A stretch of 6,154 nucleotides of DNA from Promethearchaeota archaeon. Lineage in GTDB: Archaea; Asgardarchaeota; Lokiarchaeia; Sigynarchaeales; SOKP01. Within the stretch, counting starts at the first letter, position 1. Every line of letters starts with the position of its first letter. Below, in pieces: positions 1 through 6,154 of this stretch. Made by a program: the position numbers and the translations under genes. Location of the stretch: assembly GCA_019894655.1 (NCBI GenBank), contig JAGXNZ010000249.1:1-6154 (forward strand), given 5' to 3'. Below the pieces are notes generated by a model. It was given only the letters and a program-made list of their open reading frames with translations, did not search any database and was not told where the DNA came from.

Positions 1-2
1 GA

Positions 3-24
3 GGAACTGTAAATAACGGTTCTT
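3..24. other. small hairpin at window edge
   Basis: GAACTG at 4-9 can pair with CGGTTC at 17-22 (one G-T wobble) around the 7-base loop TAAATAA, and A-T and G-T pairs at 2-3/23-24 can extend it. It is followed by a T/A-rich stretch. It lies just upstream of the rubrerythrin TATA-like box. It could be the terminator of a gene ending off the left edge, or an operator for rubrerythrin. The stem is short and the choice cannot be made from this window. Confidence 0.3.
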
Positions 25-29
25 TATTA

Positions 30-40
30 TTTATAAAAAA
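30..40 (+). promoter_or_regulatory. TATA-like box of the rubrerythrin gene
   Basis: TTTATAAAAAA matches the archaeal TATA box well. Transcription starting about 25 bases downstream would give a leader of roughly 35 bases before the ATG at 97. A second, weaker A/T element (AAATATTTTA, 48-57) would give a shorter leader. No strong Shine-Dalgarno sequence is seen before the ATG. Confidence 0.45.
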
Positions 41-96
41 CAAATTAAAATATTTTAGTAAATAATAAAATGTAAATACTTAAAGTGAAATTTAAC

Positions 97-600
97 ATGA
101 CCAAATCAGAAGAGGGATTAAAATCAGCATTTGCTGGTGAATCCCAAGCCAATAGGAAGTACTTAGCTTTTTCGAAAAAAGCTGAACAAGAAGGTTTTCC
201 CGGCATAGCACGCTTATTCCACGCTGCTGCCGCTGCCGAAACGGTGCACGCACATAATCACCTGCGAGTCTTAGGAGGCATCAAATCAACCGCTGAAAAC
301 TTGAAGGAAGCAATTGAGGGGGAATTTTATGAGTTTACAAACATGTATCCAGAATTCATCGAACACGCAAAAAATGATGGAAACGAGAGTGCCCAACGTT
401 CTTTTAATTACGCTAATGAAGTAGAAAAAGTCCACCATGAATTGTATAAAAAAGCATTAGAATTATTGGAAAAGGGGAAGGATTTAGAAATCAAACCAAT
501 GTATGTCTGCTCTGTTTGCGGATATACTCATGAAGGAGACCCTCCAGATACTTGTCCTGTCTGTAATTCACCTAAAAAAGTTTTTAATAAAATCGATTAG
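97..600 (+). CDS. rbr: Rubrerythrin (di-iron peroxidase with C-terminal rubredoxin domain)
   Basis: Cytoplasmic non-haem di-iron protein that reduces hydrogen peroxide to water with electrons passed through its rubredoxin domain, a usual oxidative-stress defence of anaerobes. Numbered from the ATG at 97 (167 residues), the ferritin-like four-helix domain spans about 1-128. Likely iron ligands are E15 (in AGES), E48 and H51 (AETVHAH), E76 and E79 (EGEFYEF), and E110 and H113 (VEKVHHE). The rubredoxin-like domain follows at about 133-167, with zinc/iron cysteines C138, C141, C153 and C156 (CSVCG and CPVC). All ligands of the family are present and the length is normal for the short archaeal/bacterial type. 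A GTG at 85 would add four residues (MKFN); ATG is preferred because many relatives start with MTK. It is monocistronic in this window and converges on the radical SAM gene. Confidence 0.96.
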   Translation: MTKSEEGLKSAFAGESQANRKYLAFSKKAEQEGFPGIARLFHAAAAAETVHAHNHLRVLGGIKSTAENLKEAIEGEFYEFTNMYPEFIEHAKNDGNESAQRSFNYANEVEKVHHELYKKALELLEKGKDLEIKPMYVCSVCGYTHEGDPPDTCPVCNSPKKVFNKID

Positions 601-609
601 AAACTTATC

Positions 610-620
610 TTTTTTTTTTT
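610..620 (+). terminator. T-tract terminator after rubrerythrin
   Basis: Eleven consecutive T residues begin 10 bases after the rubrerythrin stop codon. Archaeal RNA polymerase terminates on such U-tracts without needing a hairpin, and none is obvious here. The tract abuts, and by two bases overlaps, the stop codon (TAA, 619-621) of the convergent radical SAM gene. Confidence 0.6.
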
Positions 621-2226
621 AAATCGTCCAGGGTTTATAACCATCCTGTATTTTATGGAAATAATTATCAATTGAGAATCCCAATTCCTTTTCAACCCTT
701 CGCAACGCCCCCATAGTTGCTCCATTACTGTAGTATCGTAAGAGCAATTCGGAAATAGAAGAATCGCCTAAGGAGATAAGAGTCTGTAATCTAGCAGCAT
801 TGATTGTTCTTTTGGGGTTTTTAAATTTAATTTTAATTGAAGTAAGTCTTTTTAATTCATTTTCTAACGTTTTAAATCTGTCTAATAATATATTTAGATT
901 TTCAGATAAATAATAATAGCATTTATTCTCATACGGTGTGTTTAACTTGGGAATAAATGGGTTAATATTTACTCTTAGTTGATTTCTAGTAAACCCTAAC
1001 TTTTCAATAGAGTTTAAGAGAGTGACTATTTCTAAAATGTCGTAATCAGTTTCACCGGGTAATCCTATTAAAAAATAAAATTTAATATTTTTAATTTTGG
1101 ACTTATGAATCATCTCTATTGCGTGTAAAATTGAATCGTTAGAAACTTTTTTGTTTAAGTCAAATCTTAACGAATCATTACCGGTTTCAGGAGCTATTGT
1201 AATAGTTTTTATATCGCTTCGCTCAAGGATTTGAATAATTTTGGGTGTAATATGTTCAATTCTTAATGAAGGTATGCTAAAGTGTTTACCCGAATTAAGT
1301 ATAAACTCACAGATTTCAGAAAATCTGGGATGCGAAGAGATACATGAACCTATAAGGCTAAATTTTTCAAAATTTGAATATTTCAACCCATTATTAATTG
1401 ATTTGATAATTTCATCGAAGCTTTTATTTCTGAAAGGATAGTTATGAAAAGAAGATAAACAAAACTTGCAGCGAAAAGGACACCCCCTATTTATTTCAAT
1501 AAAATAGTTTTCTTCAAAAATTTTTTTATTATTATCACTTTTAGATAATAGTTGGTATACTGGGGTGGGTGATTGATTCAAATTTTTCAATACTGTGCGA
1601 TTTGTAGGATTATCTAAACTTGGGATGTAGATACCTTCAATTTTTGTAACTTTGTTAAAAAAATCCTCATTTGTAGAATTTCTAGATTTAAAATCCAAGA
1701 ATTTTTCAAAAAAATCATTCAGGTTTGGTTCTGCATCTCCAATAAAAAAAAGATCAAACACTTTACTAAGAGGTAAAGGATTAGAAGTTATAGCGGGACC
1801 ACCACCTATTACTAAAGGATAGTTTCGTGATACATCCTTTAATCGTGTTTCAGATTCTAGAGGAATTTGCGCTTTCTCCAAAATCCATAAAATGTTTTTG
1901 AAATCGTTTTCATAATGAACAGAAAATCCTAGAATATCAAATTCTGTCGGTAAAAATCTATTTTCAATGCTTCGAATGCGATTTATCGAGGAATTGTCAT
2001 CAGACGCGGGATACTTTACGTTTTCTGGAAGGAAAAATCGTTCACAAGCATAACCTGGATTTGAGTTTATCATAAAGTAAAGCAATCTAATAGAATAGGA
2101 GGACATACCCATTTTATATGTATTTGGGTATATTAATCCGAATGTTAGATCAATTTTTCTCCAATCTTTGATAATTAGGTTTTCTTCAAACATACAGGAT
2201 TTACCATGATTCGTCAAAACGATCAA
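619..2226 (-). CDS. B12-binding-like radical SAM protein (COG1032 type), function unknown
   Basis: Predicted radical S-adenosylmethionine enzyme of unknown substrate. Residues about 15-175 form a Rossmann-like, B12-binding-like N-terminal domain (GLIYPNTYKMGMSS at 30-43, IGGGPAITSNPLPL at 140-153, FIGDAE at 161-166). The radical SAM barrel begins near 240 with the [4Fe-4S] motif CX3CX2C (C249, C253, C256). Later family landmarks are APETGND (345-351), FLIGLPGE (385-392), NPFIPKLNTPYE (422-433) and the C-terminal KPWTI. The cobalamin-ligand motif DxHxxG is not visible, so cobalamin binding is doubtful. The frame opens at a TTG (2226), 3 bases after the sir2 stop, giving MIVLTNHGKSC; an ATG at 2193 (MFEENL, 524 residues) is about equally plausible, and neither has a Shine-Dalgarno sequence. 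It is probably co-transcribed with sir2. Family assignment is firm; the reaction is not known. Confidence 0.9.
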   Translation of the reverse strand: MIVLTNHGKSCMFEENLIIKDWRKIDLTFGLIYPNTYKMGMSSYSIRLLYFMINSNPGYACERFFLPENVKYPASDDNSSINRIRSIENRFLPTEFDILGFSVHYENDFKNILWILEKAQIPLESETRLKDVSRNYPLVIGGGPAITSNPLPLSKVFDLFFIGDAEPNLNDFFEKFLDFKSRNSTNEDFFNKVTKIEGIYIPSLDNPTNRTVLKNLNQSPTPVYQLLSKSDNNKKIFEENYFIEINRGCPFRCKFCLSSFHNYPFRNKSFDEIIKSINNGLKYSNFEKFSLIGSCISSHPRFSEICEFILNSGKHFSIPSLRIEHITPKIIQILERSDIKTITIAPETGNDSLRFDLNKKVSNDSILHAIEMIHKSKIKNIKFYFLIGLPGETDYDILEIVTLLNSIEKLGFTRNQLRVNINPFIPKLNTPYENKCYYYLSENLNILLDRFKTLENELKRLTSIKIKFKNPKRTINAARLQTLISLGDSSISELLLRYYSNGATMGALRRVEKELGFSIDNYFHKIQDGYKPWTI

Positions 2227-2229
2227 TTA

Positions 2230-3030
2230 TCATGAATCTAACTCAAATTCTTTTATTAATTTTTTAACTTCTTCTACAATTAAAGGTAAAACTCTCCCAA
2301 TTTTATGATTAATTACAACTTCTGCTTTTTCATCTAAGTCTGTTGGCTGATCATTTACGATTATTAATTTTCCCTTTTCTCTCAAAGTATATAAGGGTAA
2401 ATCACACACAGGAGCAACTAAAAGAGAGGACCCGGCAATTAACATTACATCTGCTTTCTGAGCTAAAGCTTGAGACTGGTACTTCTCGAACCGAGGCAGA
2501 CCTTCACCAAACAATACAACCGAGGGTTTGAGGGGGGCAGCGCAATAATCACAGCTGGGACCATTTTTCTTCTCTCTTTTTAACTTTCGTAAAACTTGAT
2601 CTTTTGTATATGATGCTCTACATCCTAAGCAGCTAAACCTATAGATATTTCCGTGAACTTCATAAACTATTACAGAACCTGCCTTTTGATGGAGTTCATC
2701 TACATTTTGAGTAATAACCGCTTTTATTATATCCAAATTTTCGAGTTCCGCAAGAGCGTAATGTCCAAGATTTGGTTTTGCTTTGAATAGATTTGGAGCA
2801 ATCTTTCGAGCCATTTCCCAGAATTTAGCAGGATTTTTAAGAAAGGATTGTATGTTCCCATAAATTTCTGCTTTATATTTTTCCCAAATACCTCCCTCGC
2901 TTCTGAAATCAGGAATCCCTGATTCTGTAGAGATACCTGCACCAGTTAACGCTATTGCTTCTTTTGAATTAAAAAGTAAATTTGCTGCTTGCTGGATTTT
3001 CTTTTTTTCAAGTAGATTAATAATTTTCAT
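2230..3030 (-). CDS. sir2: Sir2-family NAD-dependent protein deacylase (sirtuin)
   Basis: Removes acyl groups from lysines of cytoplasmic or chromatin proteins, consuming NAD+ and releasing nicotinamide and O-acetyl-ADP-ribose. The 266-residue protein has the complete sirtuin core: NAD-binding GAGISTESGIPDFR (30-43), GGIW (46-49), TQNVDELHQKAG (107-118), catalytic histidine H126 in EVHGN, and the zinc-binding cysteines C134, C137, C160 and C163. PSVVLFGE (169-176), GSSLLVAP (200-207) and IVND (224-227) complete the cofactor pocket. The Y-x-x-R pair that marks desuccinylating (SIRT5/CobB-like) enzymes is not evident, so deacetylase activity is the more likely guess. The ATG at 3030 fits the usual N-terminus. 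It is the first gene of a probable two-gene unit with the radical SAM gene downstream. In other archaea Sir2 acts on the chromatin protein Alba; the substrate here is unknown. Confidence 0.96.
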   Translation of the reverse strand: MKIINLLEKKKIQQAANLLFNSKEAIALTGAGISTESGIPDFRSEGGIWEKYKAEIYGNIQSFLKNPAKFWEMARKIAPNLFKAKPNLGHYALAELENLDIIKAVITQNVDELHQKAGSVIVYEVHGNIYRFSCLGCRASYTKDQVLRKLKREKKNGPSCDYCAAPLKPSVVLFGEGLPRFEKYQSQALAQKADVMLIAGSSLLVAPVCDLPLYTLREKGKLIIVNDQPTDLDEKAEVVINHKIGRVLPLIVEEVKKLIKEFELDS

Positions 3031-3062
3031 ATACTATGGTTAAAATTACTAGATTAAGAATT

Positions 3063-3081
3063 GAGTATCTATACAATACTC
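3063..3081 (-). promoter_or_regulatory. Inverted repeat around the probable sir2 TATA element
   Basis: GAGTAT (3063-3068) and ATACTC (3076-3081) form a perfect 6-bp inverted repeat with a 7-base spacer that reads TGTATAG on the minus strand, a TATA-like core. It sits 33-51 bases upstream of the sir2 ATG, the right place for a promoter with a leader of about 15-20 bases. A repressor binding this palindrome would mask the TATA box. This is inference from position and symmetry. Confidence 0.4.
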
Positions 3082-3216
3082 TAATAGCTTGATTATTTTT
3101 ATTATATTTTTAGAAATTATTAAAAGTTAATTGTTATAAACGTACAGAAAAACTAAAAAATTACTAAAATTAAAATATATCTTTTATTACTTCTATTTAA
3201 ACTTAGGTTAAACAAA

Positions 3217-3248
3217 AAGAATTTAATTTTTCATTAATATAAATTCTT
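3217..3248. repeat. 9-bp perfect inverted repeat upstream of the longin-like gene
   Basis: AAGAATTTA (3217-3225) and TAAATTCTT (3240-3248) are exact reverse complements separated by 14 bases. The repeat ends about 10 bases before the probable TATA element of the + strand gene, where an activator or repressor site could lie. The region is very AT-rich, which raises the chance of a coincidental match. Confidence 0.4.
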
Positions 3249-3255
3249 CAAGGGA

Positions 3256-3270
3256 TATTTTAAGTATTTA
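3256..3270 (+). promoter_or_regulatory. TATA-like element of the longin-like gene
   Basis: The A/T stretch ATTTTAAGTATTTA lies about 20-34 bases before the ATG at 3290, with a purine-rich AAGGGA just upstream that could serve as a BRE. A start about 25 bases downstream falls at or next to the ATG, so the mRNA is probably leaderless or nearly so. This agrees with the lack of a Shine-Dalgarno sequence; the bases just before the start are a run of eight T residues. Confidence 0.4.
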
Positions 3271-3289
3271 ACGATTATTTTTTTTGATA

Positions 3290-4177
3290 ATGATTACTGG
3301 TTTCTCTATAATCTTAGATGATGACGTGTTATACATTTCAAATGAAAATAAGTATCCCGTATTTGAAATCGTATTATTTGTAAAGAAATTAATAAGCAGC
3401 CTTAATCCTAAAAATTACTGGCGTTTAACTGAAATCTATTTCGAAGGAGAGACTGGTAAAGAACGAATGATAATAAAACACAATGTCACTGAGAATGATC
3501 AAAACCTCTTTTTTTGTATTACAGGTGATTTCCTTTCGAACTCTGAAGAAGTCGCTAAGCTAATGGCAGAATATTACGAAAAAGTTACAGTAAACTATGA
3601 GACGGTAGAAATAATTCAAAAAGCCTCAAAACATTCGGAATTTTCAAAAATTATCAAGCTCATTACTGCTTATCTCTGGGATAAATATAGAGAGCCATTG
3701 GAAGATGAAGATATAGAGTTACATTGCTCTGATATGGAAAATAAGATCATTTATTGCGGGATTTCTTCTCAAGGATTGCCAATTATTTCACAATTATACG
3801 ACAAGACGCTTCTATACAACTTTCACAGAGAAATCACGAATGAAAATATAGAATTGTTTAGCTCAAATATTTCAGCTAAATTAGCCACGATAGCTATGAA
3901 TACTCAGATAAGAGCTAAAACTAATATTAAAGAAGTTCATTTTGATGATTTAGGGGATAATGGATGCAAAAAATTAATTCTTTATAGTAACATTAACGAT
4001 TACTCCTTAGATTTCATTGCATCAGGGGATTTCGTTAAAATAAAAGAAATTTTCAAACAATTGGAAGATACTGTCTCACAGGAACAAGTTTTAAGAAACG
4101 AGTTCATGGGTGATTTAAAACCTTATAAATTTTTAAAAACTCATCTCGAAGATATGATCCTTCAATTTGATCAATAA
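3290..4177 (+). CDS. Tandem longin-like domain protein (hypothetical, Asgard type)
   Basis: No enzyme motif, signal peptide or membrane segment is visible, so a soluble scaffold or interaction protein is likely. The 295 residues (from ATG at 3290; an upstream TTG at 3284 would add MI) read as two copies of a longin-like order of two strands, helix, three strands, helix. Copy 1, about 1-100: strands at 2-9 and 12-17, helix 24-38, strands 46-53, 58-66 and 73-79, helix 85-98. Copy 2, about 150-265: strands 151-158 and 162-170, helix 186-207, strands 213-220, 227-233 and 238-245, helix 249-263. A helical linker (105-135) joins them and a short helical tail follows. Longin and roadblock folds are abundant in Asgard archaea; in eukaryotes they form cores of GEF, coat and tether complexes. 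The fold is judged from hydrophobic pattern only and sequence identity is not recognised. It stands alone between divergent and convergent neighbours. Confidence 0.85.
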   Translation: MITGFSIILDDDVLYISNENKYPVFEIVLFVKKLISSLNPKNYWRLTEIYFEGETGKERMIIKHNVTENDQNLFFCITGDFLSNSEEVAKLMAEYYEKVTVNYETVEIIQKASKHSEFSKIIKLITAYLWDKYREPLEDEDIELHCSDMENKIIYCGISSQGLPIISQLYDKTLLYNFHREITNENIELFSSNISAKLATIAMNTQIRAKTNIKEVHFDDLGDNGCKKLILYSNINDYSLDFIASGDFVKIKEIFKQLEDTVSQEQVLRNEFMGDLKPYKFLKTHLEDMILQFDQ

Positions 4178-4189
4178 TTCCTAAATAAT

Positions 4190-4243
4190 ATGTGTCTTTC
4201 TTATCTTTGTGAACACTGTTATACTAACGTCAGGAAAAAGTAA
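4190..4243 (+). other. Possible 17-codon cysteine-rich reading frame, unproven
   Basis: An ATG 12 bases after the longin-like gene's stop opens a 17-codon frame, MCLSYLCEHCYTNVRKK, with a CX4CX2C cysteine pattern. It is in the same frame as the gene before it, and after its TAA the same frame stays open for another 38 codons to a TGA at 4358-4360. No Shine-Dalgarno sequence precedes it. It may be a microprotein, a decayed C-terminal extension of the longin-like gene, or chance. The rest of the 4178-4414 spacer holds only the hairpin and the terminator listed here. Confidence 0.12.
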
Positions 4244-4285
4244 ACGGCTAAATCCTTTAACACTCTCGATGCCAAAACACTTGTA

Positions 4286-4302
4286 AACGAAGATTTTTCG
4301 TT
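4286..4302. repeat. Perfect 6-bp hairpin in the convergent spacer
   Basis: AACGAA (4286-4291) and TTCGTT (4297-4302) pair perfectly around the loop GATTT. No T-tract follows closely on either strand, so it is not an evident terminator. It lies between the ends of two convergent genes and may act as a 3' mRNA structure. Confidence 0.3.
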
Positions 4303-4372
4303 AAATACTATATACTACCAAAATGAAAACGATATAATAAAAAAACCTAGAAAAACGTGATAAAATTAGATT

Positions 4373-4404
4373 AAAAAACCCTAACAATTATACTAATAGT
4401 TATT
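4373..4404 (-). terminator. Hairpin and T-tract terminator of the uS15-eS1 operon
   Basis: Read on the minus strand just after the eS1 stop, AATAACTA (4404-4397) pairs with TAATTGTT (4390-4383) around a 6-base loop, with one wobble and one mismatch. After AGGG comes a six-T run (4378-4373), and further T-runs follow at 4355-4351 and 4345-4339. Repeated T-tracts downstream of a stop are the standard archaeal termination signal. Confidence 0.55.
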
Positions 4405-4414
4405 ATTTTGTCGA

Positions 4415-5224
4415 TTATTCAGACGCTTCTTCTTTAGTTTTGTCTGAATCATGTGAAATATCTTTTGTGGGAGATTTTTGTGTCCTAGATGTTTTAGTAT
4501 TAGTGAGTTTCTTTACATTTATTCGTTCTGTTCTTTTTATGTCGCTTTTTCGAGATCGCTTGACATCAACTTCGACTAATTCAAAGTCTTCATCTTTGGT
4601 TACGAATACTTTATCCTCTCCCCCCTCTGGAGCGCTTATCAATTTACACTTAATGATTGAGCAATTCGATAGTGGATAAATTGTTTTAGCTATTCTGATG
4701 ATTTGATTGGTAAACTCTGAATAAATCATTCCAGTAATGAATTTCTCATGATTTAATGTTTTTGAGAACTCTTTCAATATTTCTCTCATGATCTTACGAA
4801 TTACAATTTGTTGCGAACTTCGGGCTCTATTTAGAGTAGTGCATATAATCGTTATTCTATAGATGTAACTGTCTTTAGTAGTAAGATTAATTATGGTTTG
4901 AATCTTAGAACTTCCTCTTCCGATCAGGGATCTAACGTAATCGGTAGTATATGAATGCCCTAAAAACAAAGATTGTGCTTGTTTCGCTTCATGATTGACT
5001 TGGACTACTTTAAATTTCAATTTTAAACTTATATCTTGGTATCGGTTTGAAAAATCATATAGTAAAGTTTCAATGGTTCTACCGTTTATATTGGTGTCCA
5101 TTCCGATTATTTCTCCAATCGGTTTAAAGTCGAAACTTTTTGGGGCGATGATAGTATACCAATCTTTATCTTTAAATGATACTCTCCTTAATTTTGATTT
5201 CTTTTTTTTTACTTTCTGACTCAT
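4415..5224 (-). CDS. rps3ae: Small-subunit ribosomal protein eS1 (S3Ae)
   Basis: Component of the 30S subunit platform near the mRNA exit channel, found only in archaea and eukaryotes. The 269-residue protein starts with a basic stretch (KVKKKKSKLRR, 4-14) and carries the family's DWYTIIAPKSF (21-31), GRT (48-50), the strand-rich middle FKVVQV to FLGHSYTTDYVRSL (71-100), TTKDSYIYRI (115-124) and IYPLSNCSIIKCKLI (182-196), close to the IYPL-KVK motif of eukaryotic S3a. From about residue 221 it has a lysine-, serine- and threonine-rich tail of some 49 residues, ending in an acidic stretch (KEEASE), which looks disordered and lies beyond the core. The ATG at 5224 lies 8 bases after the uS15 stop and is served by a Shine-Dalgarno sequence. 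It is the second gene of the uS15-eS1 operon, followed by a terminator. Confidence 0.96.
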   Translation of the reverse strand: MSQKVKKKKSKLRRVSFKDKDWYTIIAPKSFDFKPIGEIIGMDTNINGRTIETLLYDFSNRYQDISLKLKFKVVQVNHEAKQAQSLFLGHSYTTDYVRSLIGRGSSKIQTIINLTTKDSYIYRITIICTTLNRARSSQQIVIRKIMREILKEFSKTLNHEKFITGMIYSEFTNQIIRIAKTIYPLSNCSIIKCKLISAPEGGEDKVFVTKDEDFELVEVDVKRSRKSDIKRTERINVKKLTNTKTSRTQKSPTKDISHDSDKTKEEASE

Positions 5225-5232
5225 TCCTATGT

Positions 5233-5691
5233 TTACCTCATCACGATTGTTCTAATAGATAAAGGATCGTATTTGAATTCACTTGGTAATATTTTCTTTT
5301 TCTTGTAATATTTAATGAGCCGATATATCTTACTTTCTGTTCTTTGCAGTCCTTTTTTTGAGTCTAAATCTTTATGGTTTGACTCCAAATGTTTTCTTAA
5401 GACAAGCGCTTTTTTTACTAAATTAGTTAAATCTTCTGGTAGAGGAGTTTCAATATCATTTTCTTTAAGAATTTGTGAAATTGATTTGCCGGTGACTACT
5501 TTCACTAAAGGGATACCATAAGAATCTCTTAACATCACACCTATTAGGGATTGAGAAAAACCCTTTCTAGCTAGTTTAATGACCTCGTTTTCTACTTCTT
5601 CAGAAGAAAGTTCTACCCACACAGGTTTTTCTAATCTAGCTGGGCGTGAACTTCCAGATTTCCCTTTCTTTCTTGAGTGCATTCGAGCCAT
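5233..5691 (-). CDS. rps15: Small-subunit ribosomal protein uS15 (archaeal S15)
   Basis: Primary 16S rRNA-binding protein of the small-subunit central domain. The 152-residue protein has the archaeal/eukaryotic N-terminal extension MARMHSRKKGKSGSSRPA (1-18), the RPS13 N-type region GFSQSLIGVMLRDSYGIPLVK (44-64), and the S15 helical core at about 85-150. The core includes the rRNA-contacting LRKHLESNHKD (98-108), KKGLQRTESKIYRLIKYYK (112-130) and LPSEFKYDP (135-143). Length is typical of the archaeal family, which is longer than the roughly 89-residue bacterial S15. The ATG at 5691 gives the canonical MARMHS start; only a weak AGGA-like element precedes it. It is the first gene of a two-gene unit with eS1. 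Confidence 0.98.
   Translation of the reverse strand: MARMHSRKKGKSGSSRPARLEKPVWVELSSEEVENEVIKLARKGFSQSLIGVMLRDSYGIPLVKVVTGKSISQILKENDIETPLPEDLTNLVKKALVLRKHLESNHKDLDSKKGLQRTESKIYRLIKYYKKKKILPSEFKYDPLSIRTIVMR
5235..5239 (-). promoter_or_regulatory. Shine-Dalgarno sequence for eS1
   Basis: GAGGT on the minus strand is complementary to ACCTC of the archaeal 16S rRNA 3' end. It lies 10 bases before the eS1 ATG and overlaps the last uS15 codons and stop (ATGAGGTAA), so translation of the two genes is probably coupled. It supports the eS1 start at 5224. Confidence 0.6.
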
Positions 5692-5744
5692 TTTTTGCGT
5701 CCTAGTTTATGAATAATTTAATAATAGTAATTTTATTAATGAAC

Positions 5745-5753
5745 AATATAAAG
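5745..5753 (-). promoter_or_regulatory. TATA-like box of the uS15-eS1 operon
   Basis: CTTTATATT on the minus strand is a good archaeal TATA match about 55-62 bases upstream of the uS15 ATG. Transcription would start near 5724, leaving a leader of about 32 bases. Confidence 0.5.
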
Positions 5754-5802
5754 AATCATGTAAATTAAAATTTTTGAATTTAATAATTAAAACCTTATTA
5801 AT

Positions 5803-5834
5803 CTAAATATAAGCTAAATATAAGCTAAATATAA
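5803..5834. repeat. 11-bp tandem repeat, nearly three copies
   Basis: CTAAATATAAG occurs exactly at 5803-5813 and 5814-5824, and its first ten bases recur at 5825-5834. The period is about one helical turn, so copies present the same DNA face. On the minus strand each unit reads CTTATATTTAG, itself TATA-like. It lies between the end of the unrecognised minus-strand gene and the uS15 promoter. It could be a phased protein-binding site, extra TATA elements or a small slippage expansion. Confidence 0.7.
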
Positions 5835-5878
5835 TTCAATAATCTCAATAGTATTATCTGTTAGAAACGAATATGAAT

Positions 5879-6154
5879 TTACAGATTTTTCTCTATAATA
5901 TTGAACTTTTTACGACAGATCGGTGGAATTGTCAAGGCAGAGCCATCGCTAAATCTAAAATGCTTGCTGACAGCAAATCTCTCAAGCTCCTTTTCCCATA
6001 TAAAACTTTCAGCGCTCCCTGTAATTGTTATGGCTTTTGTTAAAGGATTGTCATCTTCGCAAACAATTTTAAATAGATCGACTAAGGAATTTGAATTCAA
6101 ACCAACCCTATCTAACTTCATTTCGAGATCCGAGGCGTGAGAAAGAAAATTTAC
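5879..6154 (-). CDS. C-terminal part of an unrecognised protein (runs off the window)
   Basis: The frame is open from the right edge to a TAA at 5879-5881 and encodes 91 residues of a C-terminus. An internal ATG at 6121 is probably not the start, since the frame continues upstream as LSHASDLE. The visible part looks like a soluble mixed alpha/beta domain, with notable stretches KAITITGSAESFIWEKELER and HFRFSDGSALTIPP, and a single cysteine in the IPPICRKK region. No family was recognised. Its upstream neighbour position to uS15 on the same strand might suggest a translation or RNA role, but the 187-base gap and the uS15 promoter argue for separate transcription. An overlapping + strand frame (5901-6140) starts with TTG and looks like a shadow. 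Confidence 0.7.
   Translation of the reverse strand, partial: VNFLSHASDLEMKLDRVGLNSNSLVDLFKIVCEDDNPLTKAITITGSAESFIWEKELERFAVSKHFRFSDGSALTIPPICRKKFNIIEKNL

Overview
This is an AT-rich prokaryotic window that is almost certainly archaeal. It carries the archaeal/eukaryotic-type small-subunit ribosomal proteins uS15 (with its archaeal/eukaryotic N-terminal domain) and eS1 (S3Ae) side by side, which bacteria do not have in this form. Promoter-like TATA elements and T-tract terminators also fit archaea. A protein that reads as two longin-like folds in tandem points, by inference, to the Asgard superphylum (Lokiarchaeia, Heimdallarchaeia and relatives), whose genomes are rich in longin and roadblock proteins. 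No rRNA, tRNA, CRISPR array or mobile element was seen.

Layout, left to right. (1) A + strand rubrerythrin gene (97-600) with a TATA-like box upstream and an 11-T tract just after its stop. (2) A convergent minus-strand pair: Sir2 NAD-dependent protein deacylase (2230-3030), then 3 bases later a radical SAM protein of the B12-binding-like/COG1032 type (619-2226). The two are very probably one transcription unit. (3) A divergent AT-rich spacer (3031-3289) with two inverted repeats, one around the probable sir2 TATA element and one just upstream of the probable promoter of the next gene. (4) A + strand gene for the tandem longin-like protein (3290-4177), probably leaderless. (5) A spacer (4178-4414) with a small hairpin and, facing the other way, a hairpin plus T-tract terminator. 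(6) A minus-strand ribosomal operon, uS15 (5233-5691) then eS1 (4415-5224), separated by 8 bases with a Shine-Dalgarno sequence overlapping the uS15 stop. (7) A 187-base spacer holding the likely uS15 promoter and an 11-bp tandem repeat. (8) The C-terminal end of an unrecognised minus-strand gene running off the window (5879-6154).

How the genes fit together: the ribosomal pair is a conserved housekeeping unit. Rubrerythrin is a peroxide-reducing stress protein expected in an anaerobe, and the oxygen-sensitive [4Fe-4S] radical SAM enzyme beside it is consistent with anaerobic life. Sir2 and the radical SAM enzyme may be co-regulated, but no shared pathway can be read from the sequence. The most interesting gene is the tandem longin-like protein, because such folds build the cores of eukaryotic trafficking GEF and tether complexes; that link is structural inference only.
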